64,000 nucleotides of DNA from Endomychus coccineus (GCA_958510875.1 OY294067.1:274952742-275016741); one strand, 5' to 3'; numbered from the stretch's first letter, positions 8,902 through 20,905 are shown. The notes: generated by a model not told the origin, from the letters alone. Numbers and translations: made by a program.

Positions 8902-11229
8902 CAGGGTGTCCTCGAACTGCGTGGCTAAAATGAAACCGAAGATTCTTTGATTCGAAAGAAATTTGATGAGCCTTTTTACTTTTGCCTCAAGTGTCTTGTT
9001 TAGCCGGTAGAGGGCTTCAAAGATGCAAAAATAATTTTGTTTTTTCGGTATAACTTGAGAACGTGTGGAGGACTTTTACAATATTTGGCAGGTGAGTTAC
9101 TGTCAATAATAGCAGTTTTTGAGAGCAGAGCATAGAGCCTTAGAGACCATAGAAATGGCTCAAACTTGAGGATGTAACGGGAAAAGTGTCCAGAACTTTT
9201 TTGTGGTCAATGTAATTCACTCTATATATTTTATGTAGATAGCTTATCTAATTTGAAAACTTTTCTTACTCTTAGAAAATTTTGATAAAATCAACGGATT
9301 AGCTTGAAAAAAATAATTTTCAAGTCTCTGCAATTTAGGCTTACTAATTTTACTTGATTAAAATACCTTAGTTGCCTTTGCTTTTCTAATGTCATTTTGG
9401 CATTTGGAGAATTTATTCTCAAAACTGGCAGTTTTTACTTTGCTTTCCGTAAAAATTTTATAAAATTATGGCTCAAAATTTCACTAACACTGAAATGGTT
9501 AATATCTCGGTAAAACACGAATAATAAAAACAATAGAAATGGGGAAATGATGTGATTATTTAGGAAAAACAAATGCTAAATTAAATTAACAACAAAACTT
9601 TTTTGGAAATCGCTAAGGCATCAATTGTTCGAAATGTTGCCCATTCTCCTGAATACACAAATTAATTCGTTTCAAGAAATTGGATTGAACTCTGGCTAGT
9701 ACTTCAGGATCATTCTTCAATAAATCCGCTTCATGATTAATTCGTTGCAACAATTCCTCTCGTGTGTTTACTGGAGCTGCATAAACTTTCGACTTCAAAG
9801 CGCCCCATAGAAAGAAGTCTCAGGGCGTCAAATCAGGGGAGCGGGCCGGCCAGTTCACTGGTGCATCGTGTCCTCTACCTATCCAGCGATCTGGATATTC
9901 CGCATTCAAATGTCGCCTCACAGCTAATGTGAAATGAGGAGGTGCACCATCATGGATAAACCAGGCCACGACGAATGTGTAAGGGCAAGTCTTCCAACAG
10001 TTCAAGTAGCCTTTGTTCCAAAAAGTTCAAGTAGTTCTCCTCGTTCAATCGATCGGGTATAACGGTAGGGCCAATAATAAAGTTATCCACAATTCCAACT
10101 CAAACATTGATTTTAGTTTGATTCTGAAAATATGTAACTTCCGTTTCATGAGGATTTTCATCAGCATAGAAATGTTCATTATGGAGGTTAAAAAGACCAC
10201 ATCTCGTGAAAGTATCTTCGTCCGTGAACAGAATTCTTCTACAAAAATTGGGGTTTGCGTTTTGTCTTTGGACAATAAGCCGACAGAAATCTAGCCGATG
10301 ACCTGGATCCATGGGCAATAAGTCTTGAACTGTTTTAATATGATAGGGATACAGCAGTTCTTCTTCCAGTACATTATGAACTAATGATTTTGAGGCTCCA
10401 ACACGAAGTCCCAAACGTAGTGTGCTTATCCCAGGTTCAGTTTCAACCGCTTCCAGTATCGCTTCTTCGAGCTCTAACGTCCTTCTTGTCTGTCTGCGTC
10501 CAGTTTCTCTGCGATTTGCTTCAAATTTGCCAGTTCCGCGAAGGTTTGCCGATTTGGAATTCTGCGATGCGGATATCTTTCCCTTCTCCAGCCATTGCAA
10601 CGACAAAGTCCATAAATCAATAACATATCAACCATTTCAGTGTTAGTGAAATTTTGAGCCATAATTTTATAAAATTTTTACGGAAAGCAAAGTAAAAACT
10701 GACAGTTTTGAGAATAAATTCTTCAAATGCCAAAATGACATTAGAAAAGCAAAGGCAACTAAGGTATTTTAATCAAGTAAAATTAGTAAGCCAAAATTGC
10801 AGAGACTCGAAAATTAATTTTTTCAAGCTAATCCGTTGATTTTATCAAAATTTTCTAAGAGTAAGAAAAGTTTTCAAATTAGATAAGCTATCTACATAAG
10901 AAATATCTAGTGAATTACATTGACCACAAAAAAGTTCTGGACACTTTTTCCGTTACATCCTCAAGTTTGAGCCATTTCTATGGTCTCTAAGGCTCTGTGC
11001 ACCACTCTCAAAAATGGCCATTATTGACAGTAACTCACCTGCTAATTATTGTAAAAGTTCTTCATCACGTTCTCAAGTTATACCGAAAAAACAAAATTAT
11101 TTTTGCAATTTTGAAGCTCTCTACCGGGTAAACAATACACTTGAGGCAAAAGTAAAAAGGCTCATCAACTTTTTTTCGAATCAAAGAATCTTTGGTTTTA
11201 TTTTTGCCACGCAGGTCGAGAACACCCTT
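8902..11229 (-). mobile_element. Tc1/mariner-type element with 0.6 kb terminal inverted repeats
   Basis: The ends CAGGGTGTCCTCGA and TCGAGAACACCCTT are flanked by TA (8900-8901, 11230-11231). The left arm, 8902 to about 9505, is matched inverted by about 10627-11229, far longer than the usual Tc1/mariner terminal repeat. The arms contain the start codon and about the first twelve codons of the transposase, so the left arm holds a truncated mirror copy of the gene start (ATGGCTCAAAATTTCAC near 9468). Length 2,328 bp. Confidence 0.85.
9613..10662 (-). pseudogene. Tc1/mariner transposase, several frameshifts and a stop
   Basis: Starts at 10662 (MAQNFTNTEMVDMLL). The N-terminal part has RRIPNRQTFAEL, then shifts frame near 10545. 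The main block (10606-10100) carries ELEEAILEAVETEPG, LLYPYHIKTVQ and the first catalytic block ILFTDEDTFT. After another break, 10005-9820 gives FIHDGAPPHF (second aspartate), RWIGRG and WPARSPDLTP, with a TGA just before DFFLWG. The last part, 9798-9613, is KVYAAPVNTREEL to GQHFEQLMP. The motifs are those of the insect family often labelled Tc3-like. Non-functional. Confidence 0.85.
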
Positions 11230-11289
11230 TATGAGCTGTAACTAGAGCCCAGCGAAGTGAGAATCAAGAAGCCCTAAAACTCAGTAGGC

Positions 11290-11710
11290 GAAAGATTTTT
11301 CTAGTCACCGGCATTTGTACCAGACATGGGAGCCTGAATTACCCCCGTACAAAAATGGGTTACAATGTGGACCACAAATGTATGTTTTCAAGAGGTGAGA
11401 AAGTCCTGCATATAACATTACGAACTGCGAGGTTTCAAATAACCTCAGGTTGAGCTGTTTTGGAACAGTAACGTTGGACCTCTGGGTCCAGTTTCTTCCC
11501 AAAGGCCTAGCAACGTAAGGACAGAAATCATAGAGTTCTCTTCTGTCGTTACATTGCTCGGCTTTTGGAAAGAAACTGAGATAGTGGAGTGTTGCTGAGG
11601 GATGGTAGAAAACGGGGATCACTTGGGCTCAGAGTCTACTTGACGCAACCCTGGTAGACTGAGACGCCTCCAGGTGATGCTAGTGAACCCGATTGGAAAA
11701 AAAATTGAAA
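11290..11710 (+). pseudogene. possible LINE ORF2 C-terminal relic (I/R1-type)
   Basis: Plus-strand fragments such as VDHKCMFSRGEKVLHIT and PKGLATYARTEIIEF resemble the cysteine-containing C-terminal tail after RNase H in I-clade and R1-type LINEs. Frames break several times. No reverse transcriptase motif is present. Low certainty. Confidence 0.35.
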
Positions 11711-11903
11711 ATTTGTATCTCCCATGAGAAACCAGTATTTAACAAATTGAAACTGGATACTCCGTATCTCATTCATGTCATCCCTCAAATGAATACTTAG
11801 ATTTCTTTCTTCCATGTACTTGATTTGCAGTTTTACCACCACAGTAGCATGAAAGTAAAGTTTTCCAGTGATTCGACAACAAATTTGAATCTAGCATGAG
11901 AAG

Positions 11904-13460
11904 CAGTGGCGGCTCGTGAACTTTTTAAGAGAGGAGGCTGGACATAAAACGTTCTTGTAAAAATATACTCTATTCAGCCAATTAATTTAACCTTTGCACA
12001 GCGACCGTACCAGCTACTTCAGTGCCAAAATTAATTGTTGCCAAGCAAGAACCAACGTGGAGCTGTAGTTTCTCTTGGCAAAAAATTTTTTTGTTCGTTT
12101 TTTTTTTGGATTTTTGATATTTTTTATTTTTTTTTTTAAATTTTTCATATTTTGTTTTTTTTATTATTTTTATAAACTTTTTTTATATATTAACGGAATT
12201 CTACGGTCTTTAGTTTGCGAAAAATGATCAATAATATTATCATAAAATGTATCATTTTGTTTTAAGTGTTTTACTGAATCTTTTTCAATAGATATCAAAC
12301 TAACATTGTATAAACGATTTTGGCCCATTGTATTTCGCATGTAAGTTTTAATTCGTTTGAGAGTAGAAAATGATCTCTTCACCGATGCCGACGTGACAGG
12401 AATGGTGACTGTCAAACAAAGTAGTTTATAAAACTGAGGTAAAACTTGTTGCAAATCATTGTCTATCATATATTGTATCATATCGGCGTGACTGTCATAC
12501 TGGCCTAAAATATCTTTATCCGAGTATATAACGCATAATTCATTGTGCCGTGCTATTTTATCAAAAAATTTATATTTTAGAACTAAGTTATCTAAAAGTG
12601 ACCTTTAATAGTATCTAAAATTTCATAAAAAAAGTTGTTTATAATGTGGTTTCTTGTCTACCAAATTATATGTTTTCCTCCTTTAACAATATTCTGTTTA
12701 CCGGTTAATTTAAACTTAATACTCGATGTAATATGTTCCTGCGATTTTTCATGTCTATCTATACCACGAGCTAAATTTTTCAAATCATCATAACCCGAGT
12801 GTCCCCAACATGAAGTTGTATCAGATGTAAATAGCAAGCAATATAATTTATTGTGTATTTCGATTTTGAAACATATCTGTCATCGTCACCACTAATCCTT
12901 TCAAATCCGGTAAAGGCCGTTTATTTTTAACAAAACACTTTTCTATCATATGTTAATCCACTAAATGGATTTTCTAACAACCCAGTAACTAAGTCACTCA
13001 TCATTTTAACGTTCACCGATTAGATAAATTATAACTTAACTACTTAACCTTACTTCGCCTCGCGGTACAAATTACAAAACCAAGAACTAACGGAACACGA
13101 CACGTGTGGCATTCTTCTAGCGGAAGGGCGATAGCAAGTAATCGTATTTCATTCGACCGACGATTCCATACGAGAGGCTAGCTTCCATAGGATGTTGCCA
13201 TATTCGCTCTTTTACCCTATCTAGCAATTGAACTGCTTGAAAACGGCAACTGTGTTGACCACACGTATTAGCGTTTGAGATATATAGAGAATCTAGCCTC
13301 TGGCCACTGTTGTCAGATTAAAAATAACTACTGAGAACGGGGAATTAATTGTAAAATTTAAAGAATTATCAGAGAAACAGGAAATAAAATGGAGAATGAT
13401 CATTAAGATAAATTGGTGAGGAGGCTGAGCCTCCTTAGCCTCCTTCGAGGAGCCGCCAGT
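11904..13460 (-). mobile_element. hAT element with transposase relic
   Basis: The left end reads CAGTGGCGGCTCGTGA and the right end GAGGAGCCGCCAGT, an imperfect inverted pair typical of hAT ends in this window. The minus strand at 12481-12170 encodes the hAT dimerisation domain: TIPVTSASVKRSFSTLKRIK and NTMGQNRLYNVSLISIEKD. Upstream minus-strand coding (about 12600-12482) continues it in broken form. No clear 8-bp target duplication was found, so the exact ends are uncertain. The element lies in intron 2 of the GPCR gene. Confidence 0.75.
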
Positions 13461-13639
13461 CAGGTAATTGTTTGAATCAATATGAACTTGATTTTAATAA
13501 CTAATACGGCATATTTATTTTCGCAGATTCTTCAGAGTACTGTGACTTGTAGTTTTGAAATGAAGAAGGTATCTATGATTGAGATTATTCGTAAAGAAGC
13601 GCATTCCAGAGGCCTATTCTACAGGATGAACTACTAGTT

Positions 13640-13960
13640 TGAATTGATGCATCATGAGGGGTTATTTCTAAGCGCTTCAGGGTATATTTGGGACCTGAAG
13701 TTCAAACATTTAACCAGTAGGCCAGATACAAGTCGAATCTGTGCTTTGTAGATGATTATTGCTGGAGTGTAATGTAGCTCTTTGCAGGGAATAGTAACCC
13801 AAATTTTCCCATTAGAGGCTGCTATTGATGGTTATACCGAGCATGGATATGAAAGACATCATAGGATGATTGGTGGAACTTGCGTTCGCTGCTAATGCCG
13901 ATCTACCGATATAGTCCAAGCAATAGACGACGGCCTAATGTTAAATTTGCAGAAATGAAT
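13640..13960 (-). pseudogene. diverged LINE-A reverse transcriptase 3' fragment
   Basis: Shares with the LINE-A copies at 19175-20240 and 58080-58770 the strings GTCGAATCTGTGCTTTGTAGAT and AGCATGGATATGAAAGAC, spaced similarly. Heavily diverged. Confidence 0.5.
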
Positions 13961-13994
13961 ACCTGGAAAAATATATGAGCGTATAGGAAATAGA

Positions 13995-14868
13995 ATTTAA
14001 AGGTGAGTTACTGTTTCATGCAACTTGATCCGAAATGGTGAACATAACCTGAAAAATTGGCAAAGTTGCAAAAAGCGGTTTTTCTTAAATAATTAAAAAA
14101 CTATAGCTTGGATCGAAAAAAGTTGAAGGTATTAAATAGATCTATCCACTTGTTTCCATAATAATTATCGATATCTTTCATATCTTTTCGAGTTATATTG
14201 AAAAAACGGTTAAAAATCGTTGATAATTTTTCGAAATATATCGATTTTTCGAAAAGAAGGTGCTCTCATAAATTGGCTAGATCTTCTCAGTAGATAGTCA
14301 TAGAGTAACGATTTTGAGCTTATTTTCTTCTTGACGAGTTGTGCTATAATGTTATCAAAGAAATATAGTGATTTGTCTAATTTTGAGGGTGAAAAAATAG
14401 CGTTGAAAAACTGCACTTTCGTGAACATGTTTTTTAAAGTAATTTTTTTACCCTTAAGATTCGGAAAATCTTCATGAGAGCACCTTCTTTTCGAAAAATC
14501 GATATATTTTGGAAAATTATCAATAAATTAAATCAAAAAAGAAATACTCTCCAAGCTTGCCATGGGCTACACGTACCGGAAATAACAAGTATGGAAACGT
14601 AATAGTTAACGACTTCTCGATACCCCGATTTTCAACGGTTTTTTAAATATAACTCTAAAAGTATGGAAGATGTCGATAATTATCATGGAAGCAAATCGAT
14701 AGATTTATTTGATACCTACCACTTTTTCCTTCAAGTTTTTTCGATCCGAGCTATAGTTTTTTACTTATTTAAGAAAAACGGCTGTTTGCAAATTTGCCAA
14801 TTTTTTAGGTTATGTTCGCCATTCTGGATCGAGTTGCATGAAACTGTAACTCACCTTTAAATTTAATT
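13995..14868. mobile_element. foldback element, about 0.87 kb
   Basis: The left arm (about 13995-14275) and right arm (about 14473-14868) are inverted copies. The ends read TTTAAAGGTGAGTTACTG and its complement; the inner arms share GAGCACCTTCTTTTCGAAAA. The right arm has about 120 extra bases (near 14520-14640) not matched on the left. AT-rich flanks TTTAAA on both sides could be the target duplication. No transposase. Confidence 0.7.
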
Positions 14869-15501
14869 TCCCGGTATTAATTTTTGCACGCACTTCTGTC
14901 TTTTGCTTGGACTAATATGGCAAACTCTAGTATAGCATTCATGCATTACTATATACCACCAATGTAATGAACCGGAACCGAGTATATTGTGCTTTGTTCT
15001 AATTATTGAAATTCAGACATTTTTGTTATTGTTCTTTTTGATATGAAATGTTGGAGGAGGTATATTTCTGATTTGGTTTAAGGTTTTCCAAGATAGTTCA
15101 AGTGTATTATAATTGGCTAAAGTTTTAGCCTTATTCTCTAATATATATCAGATTGTAACAAGAATACATCTCAGATTCCTACAATTTGGGTGCATTATAC
15201 GATAGGTGTGTATTGTAATTCTAGATATCATGATTTGGCAATGTCTATATATATGATTGCTTAAACAATGAGAATAGTTCAAATACTTGTAATCATACAT
15301 TCACATACTAGCCTATCTGTGGTTTCATCTGCTCATCTCACACGTATAACATGAACTGACTTCAATGAAATTTCTTTATCAAATTTTCTGCCTCTTACTG
15401 TTTTCTTTACGAATATATTTCTTTGTGATTGAATATACAGGGAGGTGGTCTTTTAAGAATTAAAAACATCTCGCATGTCGAATTCAGCGAATTAGCTCCA
15501 G
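14869..15501. other. no recognisable feature
   Basis: Intron 2 sequence between two foldback elements; AT-rich, no ordered repeat or coding similarity recognised. Confidence 0.35.
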
Positions 15502-17028
15502 TTAGTCCAGACAACGAAACAGAAAAAAAAATATAGTAAGCTAGAATTTTAAAATTTTTTTGCATTTTGTTCCTAATACCCCATAGATCATTCATGACTA
15601 TCAAGACCGCGAAGGTCGAACTTGTAACCTCCCCAAACCGGGGTTCCAACCCCTCAGAGGAGCATTCTTATAAAAAGCATCCAAAAGTTTGGAAAATTGA
15701 TGAATTTAGAGCCGAAAATGACCCCGAGTATGTTTTTTGGGTCGCTGATCACGATTCCGCAGTTAGTTTTCTCGGAAAACTAAATTTATAATTTTGTTGC
15801 AAAAATGACTTCTAGTAAGTCTTTTGGGTCGTTCATCACGAATCCGCTGTTATTTTTCCCAAAAAACTCTTTCCAGATGGAAAGTTCGGCAAATATGAGA
15901 TTTACTTGAGACGGTTATGAATAATAAAGTATAATTTTGTTGCAAAAATGACATCTAGTAGGTATTTTTGGTCGCTGATCACGATTCCGCTGTTTTTTTT
16001 CCCAAAAATCTCTTTCCAGATGGGAAATTCGGGAAATTTGAGCTTTTCCTGAGACGGTTATGAATAATAAAGTATAACTTTAATACAAAAATGACCCCTA
16101 GTAGGTGTTTTGGATCTTTGATCACGATTCCGCTGTTATTTTTCCCAAAAAAACTCTCAGATGGAAAATCCCAAATTTCCCATCTGGAGGGAGTTTTCCG
16201 AGAAAACTAACAGCGGAATCATGATCAGCTAACCAAAAACATACTAAGGGGTCATTCTCGTAACAAAATTATACTTTATTATTCATAGCCGTCTCAGGAA
16301 AATCTCAAATTTCCCGAATTTTCCATCTGGAGAGTTTTTGGGAGAAATAACATCGGAATCGTGTCAACGACCCAAAAATATTACTAGATGTCATTTATGC
16401 AACAAAATTATACTTTATTATTCATAATCGTCTCAGAAAAATCTCAAATTTCCCGAATTTTCTATCTGGAGAGACTTTTTTCGGAAAAATTACAGCGGAA
16501 TCGTGATCACCGACCCAAAAAACCTACTAGAGGTAGTTTTTGCAACAAAATTATACTTTATTATTCACAAACGTCTCAGGAAAATCTCAAATTTTCCGAA
16601 TTTTCCATCTGGAGAGACTTTTTTGGGAAAAATCACAGCTGAATCGTGATCAGCGACCCAAAAAATTTACTAGAGGTCATTTTTGCAACAAAATTATAAG
16701 TTGTATATCATATATAAATTTTCCAAATTTCTCATCTTGAGGGAGTTTTCCGAGAAAACTAACTGCGGTATCACGATCAGCGACCCAAAAAACATATTGG
16801 GGGTCATTTTCGGCTCTCAATTCATTAGTTTTGGACTGTTTTTATAAGAATGCTCCTCTGAGGGGTTGAAACCCCGTTTTGAGGGGGTAGGAAGGTCGAC
16901 CCCCGCAGTCTTGATAGTCATGAATGATCTATGGGGTATTAGGAACAAAATGCAAAAAAAATTTTGAAATTCTAGATTACTGTATTTTTTTTATTATGGT
17001 CTTTTTCCGTACTTATTGCCTGGACTAA
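15502..17028. mobile_element. foldback element with inner tandem repeats
   Basis: The outer arms match inverted: TTAGTCCAG (15502) with CTGGACTAA (17020-17028), then TTGCATTTTGTTCCTAATACC, ATCATTCATGACTATCAAGA, and CCTCAGAGGAGCATTCTTAT. Inside are several units of about 145 bp containing GATCACGATTCCGCTGTTAT, CCAGATGG, GGGAAATTTGAG, CTGAGACGG and AATAATAAAGTATAATTTTG. They run direct up to about 16170 and inverted from about 16190 to 16780. ORFs here are repeat artefacts. A partial single-arm copy lies at 17995-18450. Confidence 0.8.
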
Positions 17029-17029
17029 G

Positions 17030-17994
17030 TATCAATATGTTATAAACTAGTAGCAGTTTTGTTCGCGGGCAATGCCCGCAGAAAAAGTTAACACCCGCAA
17101 AAATTGGTAGTGGTTTTGGTTACTATCGATTGTCATTGTCATGACCGGCAACCTCAAGAGAACCTCCCCAATAAGTTTCACTCCATTGCAAAAGATATTT
17201 TCCCGAACTCCCAGGAGACGACGATTGTACCAGGATGTCCTGAGCTCCAGGTGCATCGTAGTTCGAATCTGGCACCAGAATCGTGATCAGCAACCCCCAA
17301 AAACTGCCGAGCAAAAAATTTTGGCCTATTTTAGCTATATTTGGCCATTTTTTCAACATTTTTAATATTATCCTCCTGAAAATTCATCCAAAAAGATGTA
17401 TTTTCCTCTGTGGAAATGCTGAAATGCATATCATGAAAAAATAAACTGGTAACATTTTTTAAAATGACTTTCGACATTTTTTGCTTGATTTCCTCGACTA
17501 TTAAATGATCAGATCGATACGTATGATTCACTACTAGTCAACAATTCAGTAAATAGCGTCCCACCCAAATCATTGCATATCCCCTTCAGTCAATTTGTAT
17601 TGAATTTTATTATTTGAGGACTTGATGTCACAGTGTAGTGAACAAATATCTGTTAGCATTGATTAATAATAGTTCAAACAATGTTTTATTTAATATAAAA
17701 GAGCAGTATTTTCATGTATGTACTTCAATTGGCTTAGATATGCATGATAGCAGTATCAGGGATAGGAAGGTCGCGCGAGATAGGTACACGTTAAATATCA
17801 TTGAGTAAAGGCTAAACAAGTGACCATGATAAATATTATATCAAATTAAGTAATTATTCTATCACAATTATAAGATGATGAGAATTATTGATTTAGCTAT
17901 TATTATATATCTTATATTTCAATAACGGCCTTCTTCCGACCTAATTTTTACTTGTGGTGTGAATTAATCTATTATTATTATTAAACTTCATCAT
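17030..17994. other. no clear gene; one stray repeat core
   Basis: Contains one isolated piece of the foldback core (AGAATCGTGATCAGCAACCC near 17278). The rest is AT-rich intron sequence with overlapping short ORFs on both strands that show no family likeness. Confidence 0.35.
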
Positions 17995-18450
17995 TCATGA
18001 CTATCAAGACCGCGGGGGTCGACCTTTCTACCCCCCAAAACGGGATTTTAACCCCTCAGAGGAGCATTCTTATAAAAATAATCCAAAAGTGTAGAAAATC
18101 AATGAATTAAGAGCCGAAAATGACCCTTACTATGTTTTTTGGGTCGCTGATCATGATTCCGCAGTTAGTATTCTCGGGAAACTCCCTCCAGATGGGAAAT
18201 TTGGAAAATAATATATAATTTATAATTTTGTTGCAAAAATTACCTCTAGTAGGTTTTTTGGATCGCTGATCACGATTCCGCTGTTATTTTCCCCAAAATA
18301 CTCTTTCCAGATGGAAAATTCGGGAAATTTGAGATTTTCCTGAGACGGATATGAATAATAAAGTATAATTTGGTTGCAAAAATTACCTCCAGTAGGTTTT
18401 TTGGGTCGTTGATCACGATTCCGCTGTTATTTTTCCCAAAAAACTCTCTT
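17995..18450. repeat. partial copy of the 15502 foldback arm
   Basis: Begins TTCATGACTATCAAGACCGCG and AACCCCTCAGAGGAGCATTC like the outer arm at 15590, then carries about 2.5 inner units (GATCACGATTCCGCTGTTAT at about 18271 and 18413). It stops near 18450, about 60 bases from the exon 2 donor of the GPCR gene. Only one arm is present. Confidence 0.75.
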
Positions 18451-18510
18451 ATAGTAATTTTCCATCTGTTAATTAATACAAGTATAGTTAGTAATAATAT
18501 GAATACTCAC

Positions 18511-18710
18511 TTTGAACCCGTACATGGATTTCGATGATATAATGTGAACGAAACTTGCTCTGACGGTATCGGTGCATCATCTAGACCTGTATTGGTATGG
18601 TTGTGAACAGGGAATTTTGGTTCGTATATTATATCACTAGCTGTGCATCCTGGAGGGTGACGACCCAAGGCCAGACCCTCTGGACAACATTTTGGTATCG
18701 TTAGGGTTAT
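18511..18710 (-). CDS. Methuselah-like GPCR, exon 2 (start of ectodomain)
   Basis: Exon of 200 nt. The acceptor is CTGTTCCAG (18711-18719), the donor GTGAGT from 18510. It opens in phase 0 with ITLTIPKCCPEGLALG, the cysteine-pair motif that begins the Methuselah N-terminal ectodomain. It continues with GCTASD, two potential N-glycosylation contexts near HNHTNTG, and ends RNPCTGSK in phase 2, which fits exon 3. It was missed by simple ORF calling because it has no in-frame start. The first exons at 26775-26882 and 34039-34137 both end in phase 0 and could each join here. Confidence 0.85.
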
Positions 18711-18869
18711 CTGGAACAGAAAACTTCTAATAAAAATCGGATCAAGGGGAAAAGAAGAACAAATTATTTCATGTGAAAGAAAACTGAAATGGATAGAAGT
18801 GAATAAAGAAAAAAGAACTGTCTGGTGGGAAAAAGGTCACATTTGTTAAAGTGTAACAAAATTTTAATA

Positions 18870-19174
18870 CAAACTAGTACTAAGGCTCATTTGAACTTTT
18901 TTGAAACTAGTTCACAAATTGGAAGATCTCAAACTTGAAGTTATTGATACCCTAGTTTCGTTTGATGTTGTTTCACTGTTCACAAACACCCCACTCCCTG
19001 AGTCGATAAACATTCTAGAGAAATGGCTTTTGAATATTAATATCCCCGATACAAACTATTCAGAACATTTGATCCTTACAATTTTATGCATGGAGCAAAA
19101 TTATTTTATAAACGAACAAGCAGTTATGCAATGAGCGATACACTCCTTCTCCTTTCCTGGTCAATGTGTTTCTG
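18870..19174 (+). pseudogene. Penelope-like element, 5' part of split relic
   Basis: Encodes LVSFDVVSLFTNTPL, the Penelope reverse transcriptase block with the first catalytic aspartate, then NYFINEQ. The reading is lost near 19134. A LINE-A copy begins right after (19175) and the later Penelope domains resume past its other side at 20241, so one element was split by the insertion. Confidence 0.8.
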
Positions 19175-20240
19175 AGAAAACTTTTTTTTATACATTGACT
19201 ACACGAGAGGGAAACGTATAATGTTCGTAGAATATCATATGAGCCTCTGCGGTGGAATGTTGAGAGGGGAGATAGGCATTCGAGTTTTTCTTGAAGGTTT
19301 GGATGTTATAACCATAAAGAAAGACCTCACTAGGTAAATAGCTCCACATCTCCTCTCTCTTCGATACAAAAATGAAGTCTGGTAGGAAGAAGTTCGGCAG
19401 GTCTTGAGCTTGACAATGAAGAGGTGATTAGTTTGAGCTTGTCTAGTCCGCCTATTTGGAATCTCATGGTGAAATAGAAGAGATTTTTGATGAACACCGA
19501 CCATATCTATAATATCTATAGAATATATGGAGATCTCCCACTTTTCTTCCATGTTCTAGGGAGGTCAATGATCTCGTAAGTGGGACATCATCATTCAGAC
19601 GTATAACTCTGTTCTGAATAGAATCCAAGAGCTTCAGCGTATGTTTCGGAGCCGAACTTCAAACGTGTAAACAGTACTCCAGGACAGGTAGAATATGTGC
19701 TTTGTAGATTGTGAGAAGCTGCTGAGATGCGCTTGGCACGGAATAGCAAACCAAGTTTTTGTGAAGCGGTTTTCGCATTGAATCTCACATGATCAACACA
19801 TGAGAAGGTGCTGTTGGGGGTGATTCCAAGCATGGATATGAAAGACTTCATAGGAATAGTTGTACCTAACATCATAATATTAAGGATTGTGGGATTCGTT
19901 TTCCTGGAGAAGATGCAAGATTGAGTTTTGCATTAAAGTCTACTAGATTATCAGATCTCCAATCCGAAATCTTTGCCAGTTCTCCATTTATTGCTTCAAC
20001 CTGTCTCAGTCTCGCTCCTCTGGATTCATTGGATAGTGAAGGAGCTCTAGATGAGAAAGCGGTATGAAGTGTACCATCATCTGCAAACCTGTGGACGGGA
20101 TAGGTGGTCACTTACAGAAGATCGTTTATATGGAGCAGAAATAAAGTTGGTGCCCTGTGGAACCCCACTTCATCAACCACTACATGGAGTGATCCATCTG
20201 AGAGGAAACTCGATAGTGAACGACAATATTGAGGTTTAAA
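19175..20240 (-). pseudogene. LINE-A relic: reverse transcriptase 3' half
   Basis: Minus strand, broken by several frameshifts. In order: GVPQGTNF (GVPQG block, near 20160), VHRFADDGTLHT (catalytic FADD, near 20090), AKISDWRSDNLVDFNAK, SMLGITP, then PVLEYCLHV and LKLLDSIQNR of the thumb/C-terminal region, and a 3' end at TTTTTTTATACATTGACTAC (about 19180). Non-LTR retrotransposon of jockey/CR1 type, 5'-truncated. The same family recurs at 13640, 28.5-31.9 kb and 58080. Confidence 0.8.
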
Positions 20241-20905
20241 ATCAAAATTAAATCAGTTTCCATAAGTTTGACACAGATTTGTTTATGATATTTTCGCAAT
20301 TATAAGTGAAGATTTTGATCTGAATAGTTTTGTGCTTAATAACCAATTTATTCATTTAAATTCACTGTAGAATTACAAAGCATTAACTAGCTTCCTCTTC
20401 TTGACATTAAATTATTAAAGATGGTCAACATTTGGAATTTGACATTTACTGAAAACCTACTCGAATGGGTAGGCATACTCCAAAGGATCCATGAACACCA
20501 ATGAATTATAAAGCAAATAACGACGGATGATGGTTACAACAAATCTTTGACTGTACTACTCATATTACAGCCTTCAGTATCACTTATCATCGTTCAGTTA
20601 TCAATAAATTTCATAATGTGTTTTCTAAATATGCAATAAAACCCGCATATAGAACTGTTTAGACGTTACCTTTGTTAAAGTTCCCAATTTCGACAAATCT
20701 GGAATTTCCTTAATTGATTGAGAGTCTTGTTCAAAATTCTTTGTAGGCCAAACTATAAGAAACATTCTTTTGTCCATTTATAAAGAAGAATAACAGTGGA
20801 AAATCAGCGTTACATAGTACGAACAAATATACAGATAATTTAGAAGCGATGGAAATGTATAAGCTAAAACGCAATTTATCAAATCCAGATTTATCTCATG
20901 ATAAT
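20241..20905 (+). pseudogene. Penelope-like element, 3' part of split relic
   Basis: Continues the element at 18870. HRFVYDIFAIISEDFD is a decayed YVDD block (near 20275). ITYHRSVINKFHNVFSKYAI (near 20590) matches the Penelope thumb region also seen at 62760-63236. ESCSKFFVGQTIRNILL (near 20725) is a degenerate GIY-YIG endonuclease. Frames break repeatedly. Confidence 0.75.

Noticed and set aside
16388..16740. Two similar ORFs with FCNKIIL-type repeats
   Set aside because: They are translations of the 145-base foldback repeat units, not genes.
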